NCBI GenBank assembly: GCA_002350465.1
Contig: DEEW01000059.1
Span: forward strand, 7,491-12,766
Origin: Lachnospiraceae bacterium UBA2868
GTDB lineage: Bacteria; Bacillota_A; Clostridia; Lachnospirales; Lachnospiraceae
Direction: 5' to 3'
DNA length: 5,276 nucleotides
Part shown: in pieces, positions 1 to 5,276 of the stretch
Layout of the letters: every line of letters begins with the position of its first letter
Numbering within the stretch: position 1 is the stretch's first letter
Notes under the pieces: generated by a model
Told to the model about the DNA's origin: nothing
Databases searched by the model: none
The model's input: only the letters and a program-made list of their open reading frames with translations
Made by a program: the position numbers and the translations under genes

Positions 1-1191
1 ATTATCACTACCCATTTTTTCCATCGCCATTTGATAACCGGTTCTCAATGGTTTGTTGGCTTTGTGAAGATATAAAGCCCGGGGAAGACTTCCGTCTCTG
101 AAGTTTCTGACTCTTTCCTCTTTATTATTGGACAAAAACAAAATATTAAATCCTTTGTCGGAAAGCTCGGTCAGTAGCTTTACGGATCTGTCATCAGGCG
201 GATATCCATGCATAACAAGTGTATTGTCAATATCGAATATGATACCTCTTATACCTTCCCCGTACAGTTTATCGTAATCAATATCATATGCACTCCCGAT
301 ATATTCGTCGGGATAAAAATAACTGACGATATCTATTTCAACAAGAAGCATGGCAAAGATCATCATAACGCATCCTATTACTGTTTTAGCCGTCATAACC
401 TCATGCAGGAATACATAAGAGGCTATCGCTCCGAATACAGCTTCCATTCCCATTATGATCGCCGCCGGTGCAGGCGGTGCGTACTTCTGGCAGACTATCT
501 GGAGACCGAACCCGAAGATGGTGGAGAACACGATCAAAAAGGCAACACCTGTAATCGAATCTCTCGTGAACATGGATGCCTCAAGTCCTCCCGAAACAGG
601 TACAGCAAACATAAATGACAAAACACCTGTTACTATAAACTGCCATATAACAAGAAGTATGGGATCGTCACATTCGGTATACCTTGCGATCATTACAATC
701 TGCACAGCATAAAACAGTCCGCAAATAAGAGTAAGAAAATCCCCGAGTTCAATCGTAAACGATTCGGTAAGGGATATAAGGCCTATGCCCCAAAAACCGA
801 TCAATGCCGCTATTATATGCCTGGCACTTGGCTTTACCCTATTTATGAGAAAATGCAGAAATGGCACAAGAACAACATAAATTGTTGTGATAAAAGCATT
901 TTTCCCGGCTGTGGTATATTTACAGCCATAGGTTTGGAAAGCCATGGCAACAAATAACACCACTCCGAGAACAGTCCCGTGAATCAGAACATCACGACCT
1001 GTCCTTACCAGCTTCTTTATGAATATCAGACCTAATATGACACCGCCGGTAAAAAACCTGAATCCCAGCAGGTAAAATGGCGGCATCACATCTACGGATG
1101 ATTTAACAAATACGAATCCCATCCCCCAGCATATTGTCACAAACAGGAGACCGAGACACGCAAGAACTTCATTTTTCTTGTTTTTACTCAT
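1..1191 (-). CDS. EamA/DMT-family transporter fused to YqeG-type HAD phosphatase (3' end beyond window)
   Basis: I translated this frame by hand from the ATG at 1189-1191. It stays open for 397 codons to the window edge. Residues 1-286 form a complete EamA (drug/metabolite transporter) protein of two five-helix repeats. Helix 1 is about 9-28 with the typical ICWG motif at 20-23, and the last helices are about 240-262 (ending in LHE, 262-264) and 267-286. From about residue 290 the sequence becomes a YqeG-like HAD phosphatase: FYPDEY at 292-297, HAD motif I DIDNTL at 320-325 (nucleophile Asp320, acid/base Asp322), motif II LSNN at 353-356 (Ser354), and motif III Lys380 in ANKP. Motif IV would lie outside the window. 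EamA proteins usually have a cytoplasmic C-terminus, so the phosphatase should face the cytoplasm. The YqeG/Gep4 family includes a yeast phosphatidylglycerophosphate phosphatase, but the substrate here is inferred. The transported solute is unknown. The ATG is chosen because helix 1 starts right after it and no other start precedes that helix. No Shine-Dalgarno is visible. Confidence 0.9.
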   Translation of the reverse strand, partial: MSKNKKNEVLACLGLLFVTICWGMGFVFVKSSVDVMPPFYLLGFRFFTGGVILGLIFIKKLVRTGRDVLIHGTVLGVVLFVAMAFQTYGCKYTTAGKNAFITTIYVVLVPFLHFLINRVKPSARHIIAALIGFWGIGLISLTESFTIELGDFLTLICGLFYAVQIVMIARYTECDDPILLVIWQFIVTGVLSFMFAVPVSGGLEASMFTRDSITGVAFLIVFSTIFGFGLQIVCQKYAPPAPAAIIMGMEAVFGAIASYVFLHEVMTAKTVIGCVMMIFAMLLVEIDIVSYFYPDEYIGSAYDIDYDKLYGEGIRGIIFDIDNTLVMHGYPPDDRSVKLLTELSDKGFNILFLSNNKEERVRNFRDGSLPRALYLHKANKPLRTGYQMAMEKMGSDN

Positions 1192-1198
1192 GGGAATG

Positions 1199-1227
1199 AG
1201 TATAAAAAAACCCCTTGCATTTTGCAA
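1199..1227 (-). promoter_or_regulatory. Putative sigma-A promoter overlapping the terminator, for a leaderless transporter-phosphatase mRNA
   Basis: On the minus strand, TTGCAA (1222-1227) is followed after 17 nt by TATACT (1199-1204). The -10 box ends 7 nt before the ATG at 1191, so transcription would start at or next to the start codon. This fits the absence of a Shine-Dalgarno sequence. The -35 box lies in the loop and 3' arm of the terminator hairpin. The hexamers are seen directly. Promoter activity is inferred, and the T-run makes a chance AT-rich match possible. Confidence 0.4.
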
Positions 1228-1233
1228 GGGGTT
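1204..1233 (-). terminator. Rho-independent terminator after the small hypothetical gene
   Basis: The arms CCCCTTGCA (1211-1219) and TGCAAGGGG (1223-1231) form a perfect 9-bp stem with a 3-nt loop. Two more A-T pairs (1209-1210 with 1232-1233) can extend it. Read on the minus strand, the GC-rich base of the stem is followed by a run of seven T. On the plus strand the following sequence is only TTAAAA, so it should act mainly on leftward transcription. It begins 17 nt after the stop codon of the 128-residue gene and ends only 12 nt before the ATG of the next gene. Confidence 0.9.
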
Positions 1234-1250
1234 AAAATCATTTGTATTAA

Positions 1251-1637
1251 TTACTTTGCAATAACTATGCCGTCTTCACTGCCAAGAAGATTTGTATCGC
1301 CTACAAAATACTGATACTGCATAAGCGCCTGATCTTTTTGCATATCAGAAACAGCCTTTTCCATGTCAAGACTTAAAATATCGGAATCTCTGCCCTTCAT
1401 CTCGAATCCGCTCGGCTCGTTAAGGCTAAGAGAAATATCCTCAAGACTTGCGTTCTGCCGCGGCTTTATATCATCAAGCCTTAAATCAAGATCCCTGACT
1501 TCCGCACGCTCTTCCTGCTTGGGAGCCTGAGTAGCTTCTTCGCTGAGCTTTTTAAGTCCCGCATTGTCAACAGGATTGTTTATCCTGTTATAAGCGCTGT
1601 AATTATTGAACTGTAAACTGTCGATTCCCTTCATCAT
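1251..1637 (-). CDS. Small hydrophilic protein of unknown function (128 aa)
   Basis: I do not recognise this protein. It has no signal peptide and no membrane segment. The N-terminus (3-25) is rich in Asn and Tyr. A charged Glu/Lys/Gln region (29-50) follows, then segments with alternating acidic and hydrophobic residues (DLDLRLDD 49-56, DISLSLN 67-73, SDILSLDM 85-92). A likely amphipathic helix with aromatics comes next (about 92-113, ending in QYQYFVG), then a short tail. It is probably real: it has its own promoter (1691-1718), a GAGG ribosome-binding site (1646-1649) 8 nt before the first ATG, and a terminator 17 nt after the stop. That spacing favours the first of the two consecutive Met codons; the second would sit 11 nt away. 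The C-terminal helix loosely recalls small motility- or secretion-associated proteins, but this is only an impression and no flagellar gene is nearby. Confidence 0.8.
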   Translation of the reverse strand: MMKGIDSLQFNNYSAYNRINNPVDNAGLKKLSEEATQAPKQEERAEVRDLDLRLDDIKPRQNASLEDISLSLNEPSGFEMKGRDSDILSLDMEKAVSDMQKDQALMQYQYFVGDTNLLGSEDGIVIAK

Positions 1638-1690
1638 TTTATTTTCCTCATCCCCCGTACCGAATGGTTAACATAATCAGTACAGGGTAA

Positions 1691-1718
1691 ATTATAACAT
1701 GTTTTTTGTTATTTGCAA
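1691..1718 (-). promoter_or_regulatory. Extended -10 sigma-A promoter for the 128-aa gene
   Basis: On the minus strand, TTGCAA (1713-1718) lies 16 nt upstream of a perfect TATAAT (1691-1696). TG one base before the -10 box makes an extended -10 element. The predicted transcription start near 1684 gives a leader of roughly 45 nt, which contains the GAGG ribosome-binding site at 1646-1649. The rest of the 1638-1780 spacer is AT-rich with no open reading frame of note. I see no convincing terminator for the upstream ABC operon in it. Confidence 0.75.
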
Positions 1719-1780
1719 TATTTATATCGACTAATGTGACAAATTCTTAACCTGCAAATTCAAAAATAACATATATAATT

Positions 1781-3331
1781 TCATTTTGTATATCCTGCAC
1801 TTGATAACAGCTGTTTTGTGTATGGATCTTTCGGATTATTATATACATCCGTATCGGTGCCCTGTTCTACAATAGCGCCGTCTTTCATAACTATTATTCG
1901 CGAGCACAGTTCATATACAACCTTTAAATCATGTGATATGAAAAGAAGTGCTATGCCAAGCTCCCTGTTAAGCTTAATCAGAAGTTTAATTACCTGGTCC
2001 TGCACGGTAACATCAAGTGCCGAAACCGGTTCATCGGCAATGATCAGCTTGGGGCCTAGCATAAGGGCAAGGGCTATGCACACCCTCTGTCTCTGTCCTC
2101 CCGACAACGCTTTCGGTTTTCTTGACATATAGCTTTCGTCCAGTCCCACAAGCCCGAGCATCTTCTTTGCACGCTCGTGGCGTTCATCCGGAGTGTACTT
2201 TCCGTTGATCCGAAGGGGTTCTTCTAGTATCCAGCCTATTGTTTTGGAAGGATTAAGGGATCCGTACGGGTCCTGAAATATCATCTGCGGCATTTGGGAA
2301 TAGTGAACTATCTCGCCATCGGTATCATCAAGCATTCCAAGTATGGTTTTTCCCAGGGTCGTTTTACCGCACCCGCTTTCCCCGACCAGTCCGACAATCT
2401 CACCCTCATACATTGTAAATGATGCGGATCTTACCACATCCTTCTGCTTCCTGCCAGGCTGAAAATAACCGGTGATCTTTTTATACCGGGCGCTGACATT
2501 TTTTACCTCCAGAATAGGTTTGCGGTTCTGACAATCTACAGGATTCGCTATTTTCTGGAACTTGGGGATCGCATATATCAGATTCCTTGTATATTCCTCT
2601 CTGGGATGTTCAAACACCTCATCTACGGAACCGCTCTCCACTATTCTTCCCTTATTCATTACAAGCACACGACTGCAAAGGGATCTGACAACACTCAGAT
2701 CATGTGAGATGAACAGTATAGCCGTCCCTCTTTCGCGATTGATCCGCTTTAACAGCTCTATGATCTGTGCCTGTATCGTCACATCAAGCGCTGTTGTCGG
2801 TTCATCCGCTATCAGTAGTTTCGGGTCGCATATAAGGGCCGCAGCAATCATCACACGCTGTCTGAGTCCGCCCGAAAGCTGATGAGGGTACATGTAGTAC
2901 CTACTTTCCGCATCAGGAATCTCTACATCCTTCATCATTGCTATTGCAGCACTTTTAAGCTCTTCATCGGACAGATTTCTGTGTATCCTAAGTGCTTCCT
3001 CTATCTGCCATCCGATCCTCTTGACCGGATTAAGGCTTGTCATGGGCTCCTGAAATATAATGGAAATGTCATCCCCCTGAATCTCGCGCAGCCGTGACCT
3101 TGAAGCCAAAAGGAGATCCTCGCCGTTAAACTCTATGTTTCCCTTCTTTTTCATGTCCTTTCTGGACAATAATCCGGCGATCGCATGAGCTGACATAGAC
3201 TTACCGGAACCGGATTCCCCGACTATACCGACGATCTCTCCGGGTTCTATTTTTAAGTCAAAATCATACACCACCGTCTCAGGGATGATATTGTCTTCTA
3301 TTTCAATGTGCAGGTCGGTTACTTCAAGCAT
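1781..3331 (-). CDS. Peptide-type ABC importer ATPase with two fused nucleotide-binding domains (DppD-DppF type)
   Basis: This cytoplasmic protein powers the importer encoded just upstream and carries both ATPase domains in one 516-residue chain. Domain 1 has Walker A GESGSGKS at 38-45, Q-loop Gln94, signature LSGGLRQR at 152-159, Walker B LLIADEP at 172-178 and switch His210. Domain 2 has Walker A GESGCGKT at 317-324, Gln353, signature LSGGQRQR at 409-416, Walker B LIIADEP at 429-435 and His467. Both sites look catalytically intact. Single-chain arrangements are known in relatives such as YejF and GsiA. Domain 2 is unusually short between Walker A and Q-loop (about 28 residues against about 49 in domain 1). 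The Cys-rich C-terminal motif of many stand-alone DppD/OppD proteins is absent; only Cys267 lies in the linker. The ATG overlaps the end of the permease gene by 8 nt and has no strong ribosome-binding site at normal spacing, which suggests translational coupling. The substrate cannot be read from the ATPase. Confidence 0.95.
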   Translation of the reverse strand: MLEVTDLHIEIEDNIIPETVVYDFDLKIEPGEIVGIVGESGSGKSMSAHAIAGLLSRKDMKKKGNIEFNGEDLLLASRSRLREIQGDDISIIFQEPMTSLNPVKRIGWQIEEALRIHRNLSDEELKSAAIAMMKDVEIPDAESRYYMYPHQLSGGLRQRVMIAAALICDPKLLIADEPTTALDVTIQAQIIELLKRINRERGTAILFISHDLSVVRSLCSRVLVMNKGRIVESGSVDEVFEHPREEYTRNLIYAIPKFQKIANPVDCQNRKPILEVKNVSARYKKITGYFQPGRKQKDVVRSASFTMYEGEIVGLVGESGCGKTTLGKTILGMLDDTDGEIVHYSQMPQMIFQDPYGSLNPSKTIGWILEEPLRINGKYTPDERHERAKKMLGLVGLDESYMSRKPKALSGGQRQRVCIALALMLGPKLIIADEPVSALDVTVQDQVIKLLIKLNRELGIALLFISHDLKVVYELCSRIIVMKDGAIVEQGTDTDVYNNPKDPYTKQLLSSAGYTK

Positions 3332-4136
3332 TTTTCTTTAATCCGTCTCCTAATAACGAAAAGCCAAGAACTATAAGGGCAATGGTAATTCCGGTCAATA
3401 TTGCATATGATGGCTCCGAAAACAAAAAAGCCTGGGCATCTGAAAGCATTCTTCCGAGTGACGACGACGGAGGCTGTACGCCGATTCCCAGAAAGCTCAT
3501 GCTTGCCTCCGCAAGAACGGCATTATTGAAGCCTATAACTGCCGATGACAGCACTACAGGAAGTGTATTGGGCAAAATATGAACAAACATTATGCGAAAA
3601 TCACCGGCTCCCATCAATCTGGCCGATCTTACATAATCCAGATACTTGCAGCGCATAAACTCACCGCGTACTATTCGTGCAAAACTCGGCACAAAAACAA
3701 TCCCCAGCGAGATTATGACCTTCCATGTACCGCTTCCGAAAAGGCTGATGAAAACAAGTGCAAGCAGTATACTCGGAAAGGCAAGAACAGCATCATTAAA
3801 CCTCATCAGTATCTCATCTACCGCTCCACCGAAATATCCGGTCAGAGCTCCTATTATTATCCCGAATGTTACTCCGATAAGCACAGTGGCAAGAGCCACA
3901 AATAGTGTTGTTGCACCCCCTATCGAAAGCCTGGCAAACAGATCCCTTCCGAAATTATCACATCCCAGAGGATGGGCCAGTGAGGGATCGGCAAACTTGT
4001 CAGCAGCACTCATAGCATTCGGATCGTAAGGCGAGAACAGGGTTCCGCATACGATTATCAGTATCATGACCACCGATATGACACCACCAATATAAAGCTC
4101 GGGATTTTTCTTGATCTTAAAAATAAGTTCCTTCAT
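3324..4136 (-). CDS. DppC/OppC-type permease of peptide ABC importer
   Basis: This is the second inner-membrane subunit of the importer (270 aa), pairing with the DppB-type permease to form the channel. It has an N-terminal helix (about 15-34), then the family hallmark HPLGCDNFGRDLFARL (55-70), and several helices from about 73 to the C-terminus. The cytoplasmic EAA coupling loop, which docks on the ATPase, runs from DYVRSARLMGA (167-177) to about 194. SFLGIGVQPP (214-223) and the terminal LGDGLKK (262-268) are also typical. The length is slightly below that of many DppC proteins because the N-terminal region is short. The start overlaps the stop of the upstream permease gene in an ATGA arrangement (4133-4136). 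It is preceded by a strong GGAGGG ribosome-binding site (4140-4145) close to the ATG. Nickel or another small ligand instead of peptide cannot be excluded. Confidence 0.95.
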   Translation of the reverse strand: MKELIFKIKKNPELYIGGVISVVMILIIVCGTLFSPYDPNAMSAADKFADPSLAHPLGCDNFGRDLFARLSIGGATTLFVALATVLIGVTFGIIIGALTGYFGGAVDEILMRFNDAVLAFPSILLALVFISLFGSGTWKVIISLGIVFVPSFARIVRGEFMRCKYLDYVRSARLMGAGDFRIMFVHILPNTLPVVLSSAVIGFNNAVLAEASMSFLGIGVQPPSSSLGRMLSDAQAFLFSEPSYAILTGITIALIVLGFSLLGDGLKKNA

Positions 4137-5077
4137 CTGCCCTCCCTCATCCTCGGGTCGAGGATCTGATAAAGGATATCAACGATCAGATTGATAACTA
4201 TCACTATCATGGCAATTATCGCTATGATTGCCTGAACTACCGGATAATCCCGGTTGGCTATTGACGAGATAAGCAGTCGTCCGTAGCCGGGTATCGAAAA
4301 TACCTGCTCAATCACAAGACTTCCGGCAACAATATCCGCAAGAGTCATTCCCAGGAAGGTAACCACCGGAATAATCGCATTTTTTAGGACATGCCTGTAT
4401 AACACATCCATCGTTGAATTCCCCCGCGAAAAAGCTGTTCTTACATAATCAAGCTTTCTCTCGGATAGTATGGATGTCTTTAGGAGTTTTGTGCTCATGG
4501 CAGCCTTGGGCAGTGCTATCGCTATAGCCGGGAAGAACAGATATGAAATAAACTTCCCGAAATTAACGTTATATGACACAAATCCCCCCGGTACGAACAT
4601 GTGAAGAATCATTCCGAATACATATGTAACGATTATACCGAGGAAAAAAGGCGGAACAGACATAGTAAGCTGTCCGAGCACATCTATTACTCTGACACCC
4701 GGTCGGTCCTCATATTTTGAGACAAACAAACCTACCGGAATGGAAATTACGACTATCATAATAAATGACATAAGGGTTAAAGTAAGGGTAATTGGAAGCT
4801 TGGACGCAAGCATTGACCGTACACTTGTTCCGTATGAATAGGAAATACCCATATCTCCGAAGAAAAACGAAGCAAGCCATGAAAAATACCGCACAAAAAA
4901 CGGCCTGGTAAGACCCATCTCCTCCCGAAGCGCCATAAGCGCTTCAGGAGTAGCGTTAATACCAAGCCTTGCCGTTGCCGCATCCCCGGGGATCAGTTCA
5001 AATGCTATGAACACAAACAGGGTTACAAGCAGAACGGTCACTATAAAGGTAATAATCTTTTTTACTATAATTCTCAT
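4133..5077 (-). CDS. DppB/OppB-type permease of peptide ABC importer
   Basis: This is an inner-membrane subunit (314 aa) of a peptide/nickel-class ABC importer, of normal length for the family. The layout is canonical: N-terminal helix (about 8-29) ending in ELIPGD, an extracytoplasmic region containing MGLTRPFFVRYFSWL (54-68) and FGDMGISY (73-80), and a first core helix at about 98-120. The ligand-path helices are at about 135-162. The cytoplasmic EAA loop begins at DYVRTAFSRGN (210-220) and ends near IIPV (235-238). EQVFSIPGYGRLL (257-269) and the terminal LDPRMREG (306-313) are also family hallmarks. The start codon lies 3 nt after the stop of the substrate-binding protein gene. No clear Shine-Dalgarno sequence is visible, so translation is probably coupled to that gene. 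The next permease gene overlaps by 4 nt. Confidence 0.96.
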   Translation of the reverse strand: MRIIVKKIITFIVTVLLVTLFVFIAFELIPGDAATARLGINATPEALMALREEMGLTRPFFVRYFSWLASFFFGDMGISYSYGTSVRSMLASKLPITLTLTLMSFIMIVVISIPVGLFVSKYEDRPGVRVIDVLGQLTMSVPPFFLGIIVTYVFGMILHMFVPGGFVSYNVNFGKFISYLFFPAIAIALPKAAMSTKLLKTSILSERKLDYVRTAFSRGNSTMDVLYRHVLKNAIIPVVTFLGMTLADIVAGSLVIEQVFSIPGYGRLLISSIANRDYPVVQAIIAIIAMIVIVINLIVDILYQILDPRMREGR

Positions 5078-5080
5078 TAA

Positions 5081-5276
5081 TTACTGTTCTTTAATCTTAA
5101 GCTTCGCAAAATCCTGAACATACAGGGGATAGAATACATATCCCTCGTATTTGTCGGAAAGTGCAACAAATTCAGCCATATCCTGAATATAAATGTTGGC
5201 AGCATTATCCGCAAGGTTCTTCTGTAAAGACTTGTAAATCTCTACTCTGTCTTCTTCGGATTTTGCGGTGTATAGC
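5081..5276 (-). CDS. C-terminal end of family 5 (DppA/OppA-like) substrate-binding protein, partial
   Basis: Only the last 64 codons and the TAA stop (5081-5083) are inside the window; the gene continues past the right edge. The translation contains a helix with YKSLQKNLADNAANIYIQD followed by KYEGYVFYPLYVQDFAK. This matches the usual C-terminus of extracellular solute-binding proteins of the peptide/nickel class: a paired helix, a strand that passes back into the first lobe, then a short charged tail. In Gram-positive bacteria such proteins are lipoproteins that capture the ligand outside the membrane and deliver it to the permeases. The N-terminal signal and the ligand pocket are not visible, so substrate preference cannot be judged. 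Its position 3 nt upstream of the DppB-type permease gene supports the assignment. Confidence 0.85.
   Translation of the reverse strand, partial: LYTAKSEEDRVEIYKSLQKNLADNAANIYIQDMAEFVALSDKYEGYVFYPLYVQDFAKLKIKEQ

Noticed and set aside
208..712. Plus-strand open frames at 208-618 and 455-712
   Set aside because: They lie antisense to the transporter-phosphatase gene, whose translation shows clear family motifs. Their own translations are compositionally odd, rich in His, Arg, Ser and Cys, and match nothing.
1204..1233. Bidirectional terminator
   Set aside because: The plus-strand side lacks a T-run, and no plus-strand gene exists in the window to be terminated.
1652..1687. Possible leader hairpin pairing CCC-GTAC with GTAC-GGG upstream of the 128-aa gene
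   Set aside because: The stem needs a bulge and a loop of about 19 nt, and GTAC is self-complementary, so chance pairing is likely. No riboswitch-like conserved core was recognised.
1818..4029. Several plus-strand open frames (1818-2132, 2562-2882, 2882-3097, 3382-3582, 3579-3905, 3646-4029)
   Set aside because: All are antisense to well-supported ABC transporter genes. They show no family motifs, so they are by-products of the codon pattern on the opposite strand.
4927..4945. Perfect 7-bp inverted repeat with a 5-nt loop
   Set aside because: It lies in the coding sequence for an Ala-Leu-Met-Ala-Leu stretch of the permease, where a repeated dipeptide produces the symmetry. No T-run follows and it is not at a gene boundary.
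4777..4983. Minus-strand 68-residue open frame inside the DppB-type permease gene
   Set aside because: It is out of frame within a gene whose own product is full length and canonical, and its translation is low-complexity in Leu, Arg and Gly.

Overview
The window (about 5.3 kb, moderate to low GC) reads entirely on the minus strand. It looks like chromosomal DNA of an anaerobic Firmicute. The YqeG-type phosphatase, the peptide-transporter protein sequences, the sigma-A-like promoters and the A-rich intergenic spacer would all fit a clostridial (Lachnospiraceae-like) organism. This placement is by general resemblance only, since no rRNA or other marker gene is present. No CRISPR array, tRNA, rRNA, insertion sequence or phage gene was seen.

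In the direction of transcription (high to low coordinates), the right-hand two thirds are the distal part of an oligopeptide/dipeptide-class ABC importer operon. The order is the C-terminal tail of a family 5 substrate-binding protein (5081-5276), a DppB/OppB-type permease (4133-5077), a DppC/OppC-type permease (3324-4136) and one polypeptide carrying both ATPase domains (1781-3331). Spacings are +3, -4 and -8 nt, so the genes are almost certainly co-transcribed and translationally coupled. The start of the operon and its promoter lie beyond the right edge.

A 143-nt spacer with a good extended -10 promoter (1691-1718) leads to a small hydrophilic protein of unknown function (1251-1637). A clear intrinsic terminator (1204-1233) follows it.

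The left 1.2 kb holds the most interesting gene (1-1191, cut by the window edge). It is one uninterrupted reading frame encoding a complete ten-helix EamA/DMT-family transporter joined directly to a YqeG-type HAD phosphatase, the family that includes the yeast phosphatidylglycerophosphate phosphatase Gep4. This gene has no usable Shine-Dalgarno sequence. A promoter-like pair overlaps the preceding terminator and places its -10 box 7 nt before the ATG, so the mRNA may be leaderless.

Functionally, the importer would bring peptides (or a related substrate) into the cell. The fusion protein may link export or exchange of an unknown small molecule to a membrane-tethered phosphatase. Nothing in the sequence ties the three units to one pathway.
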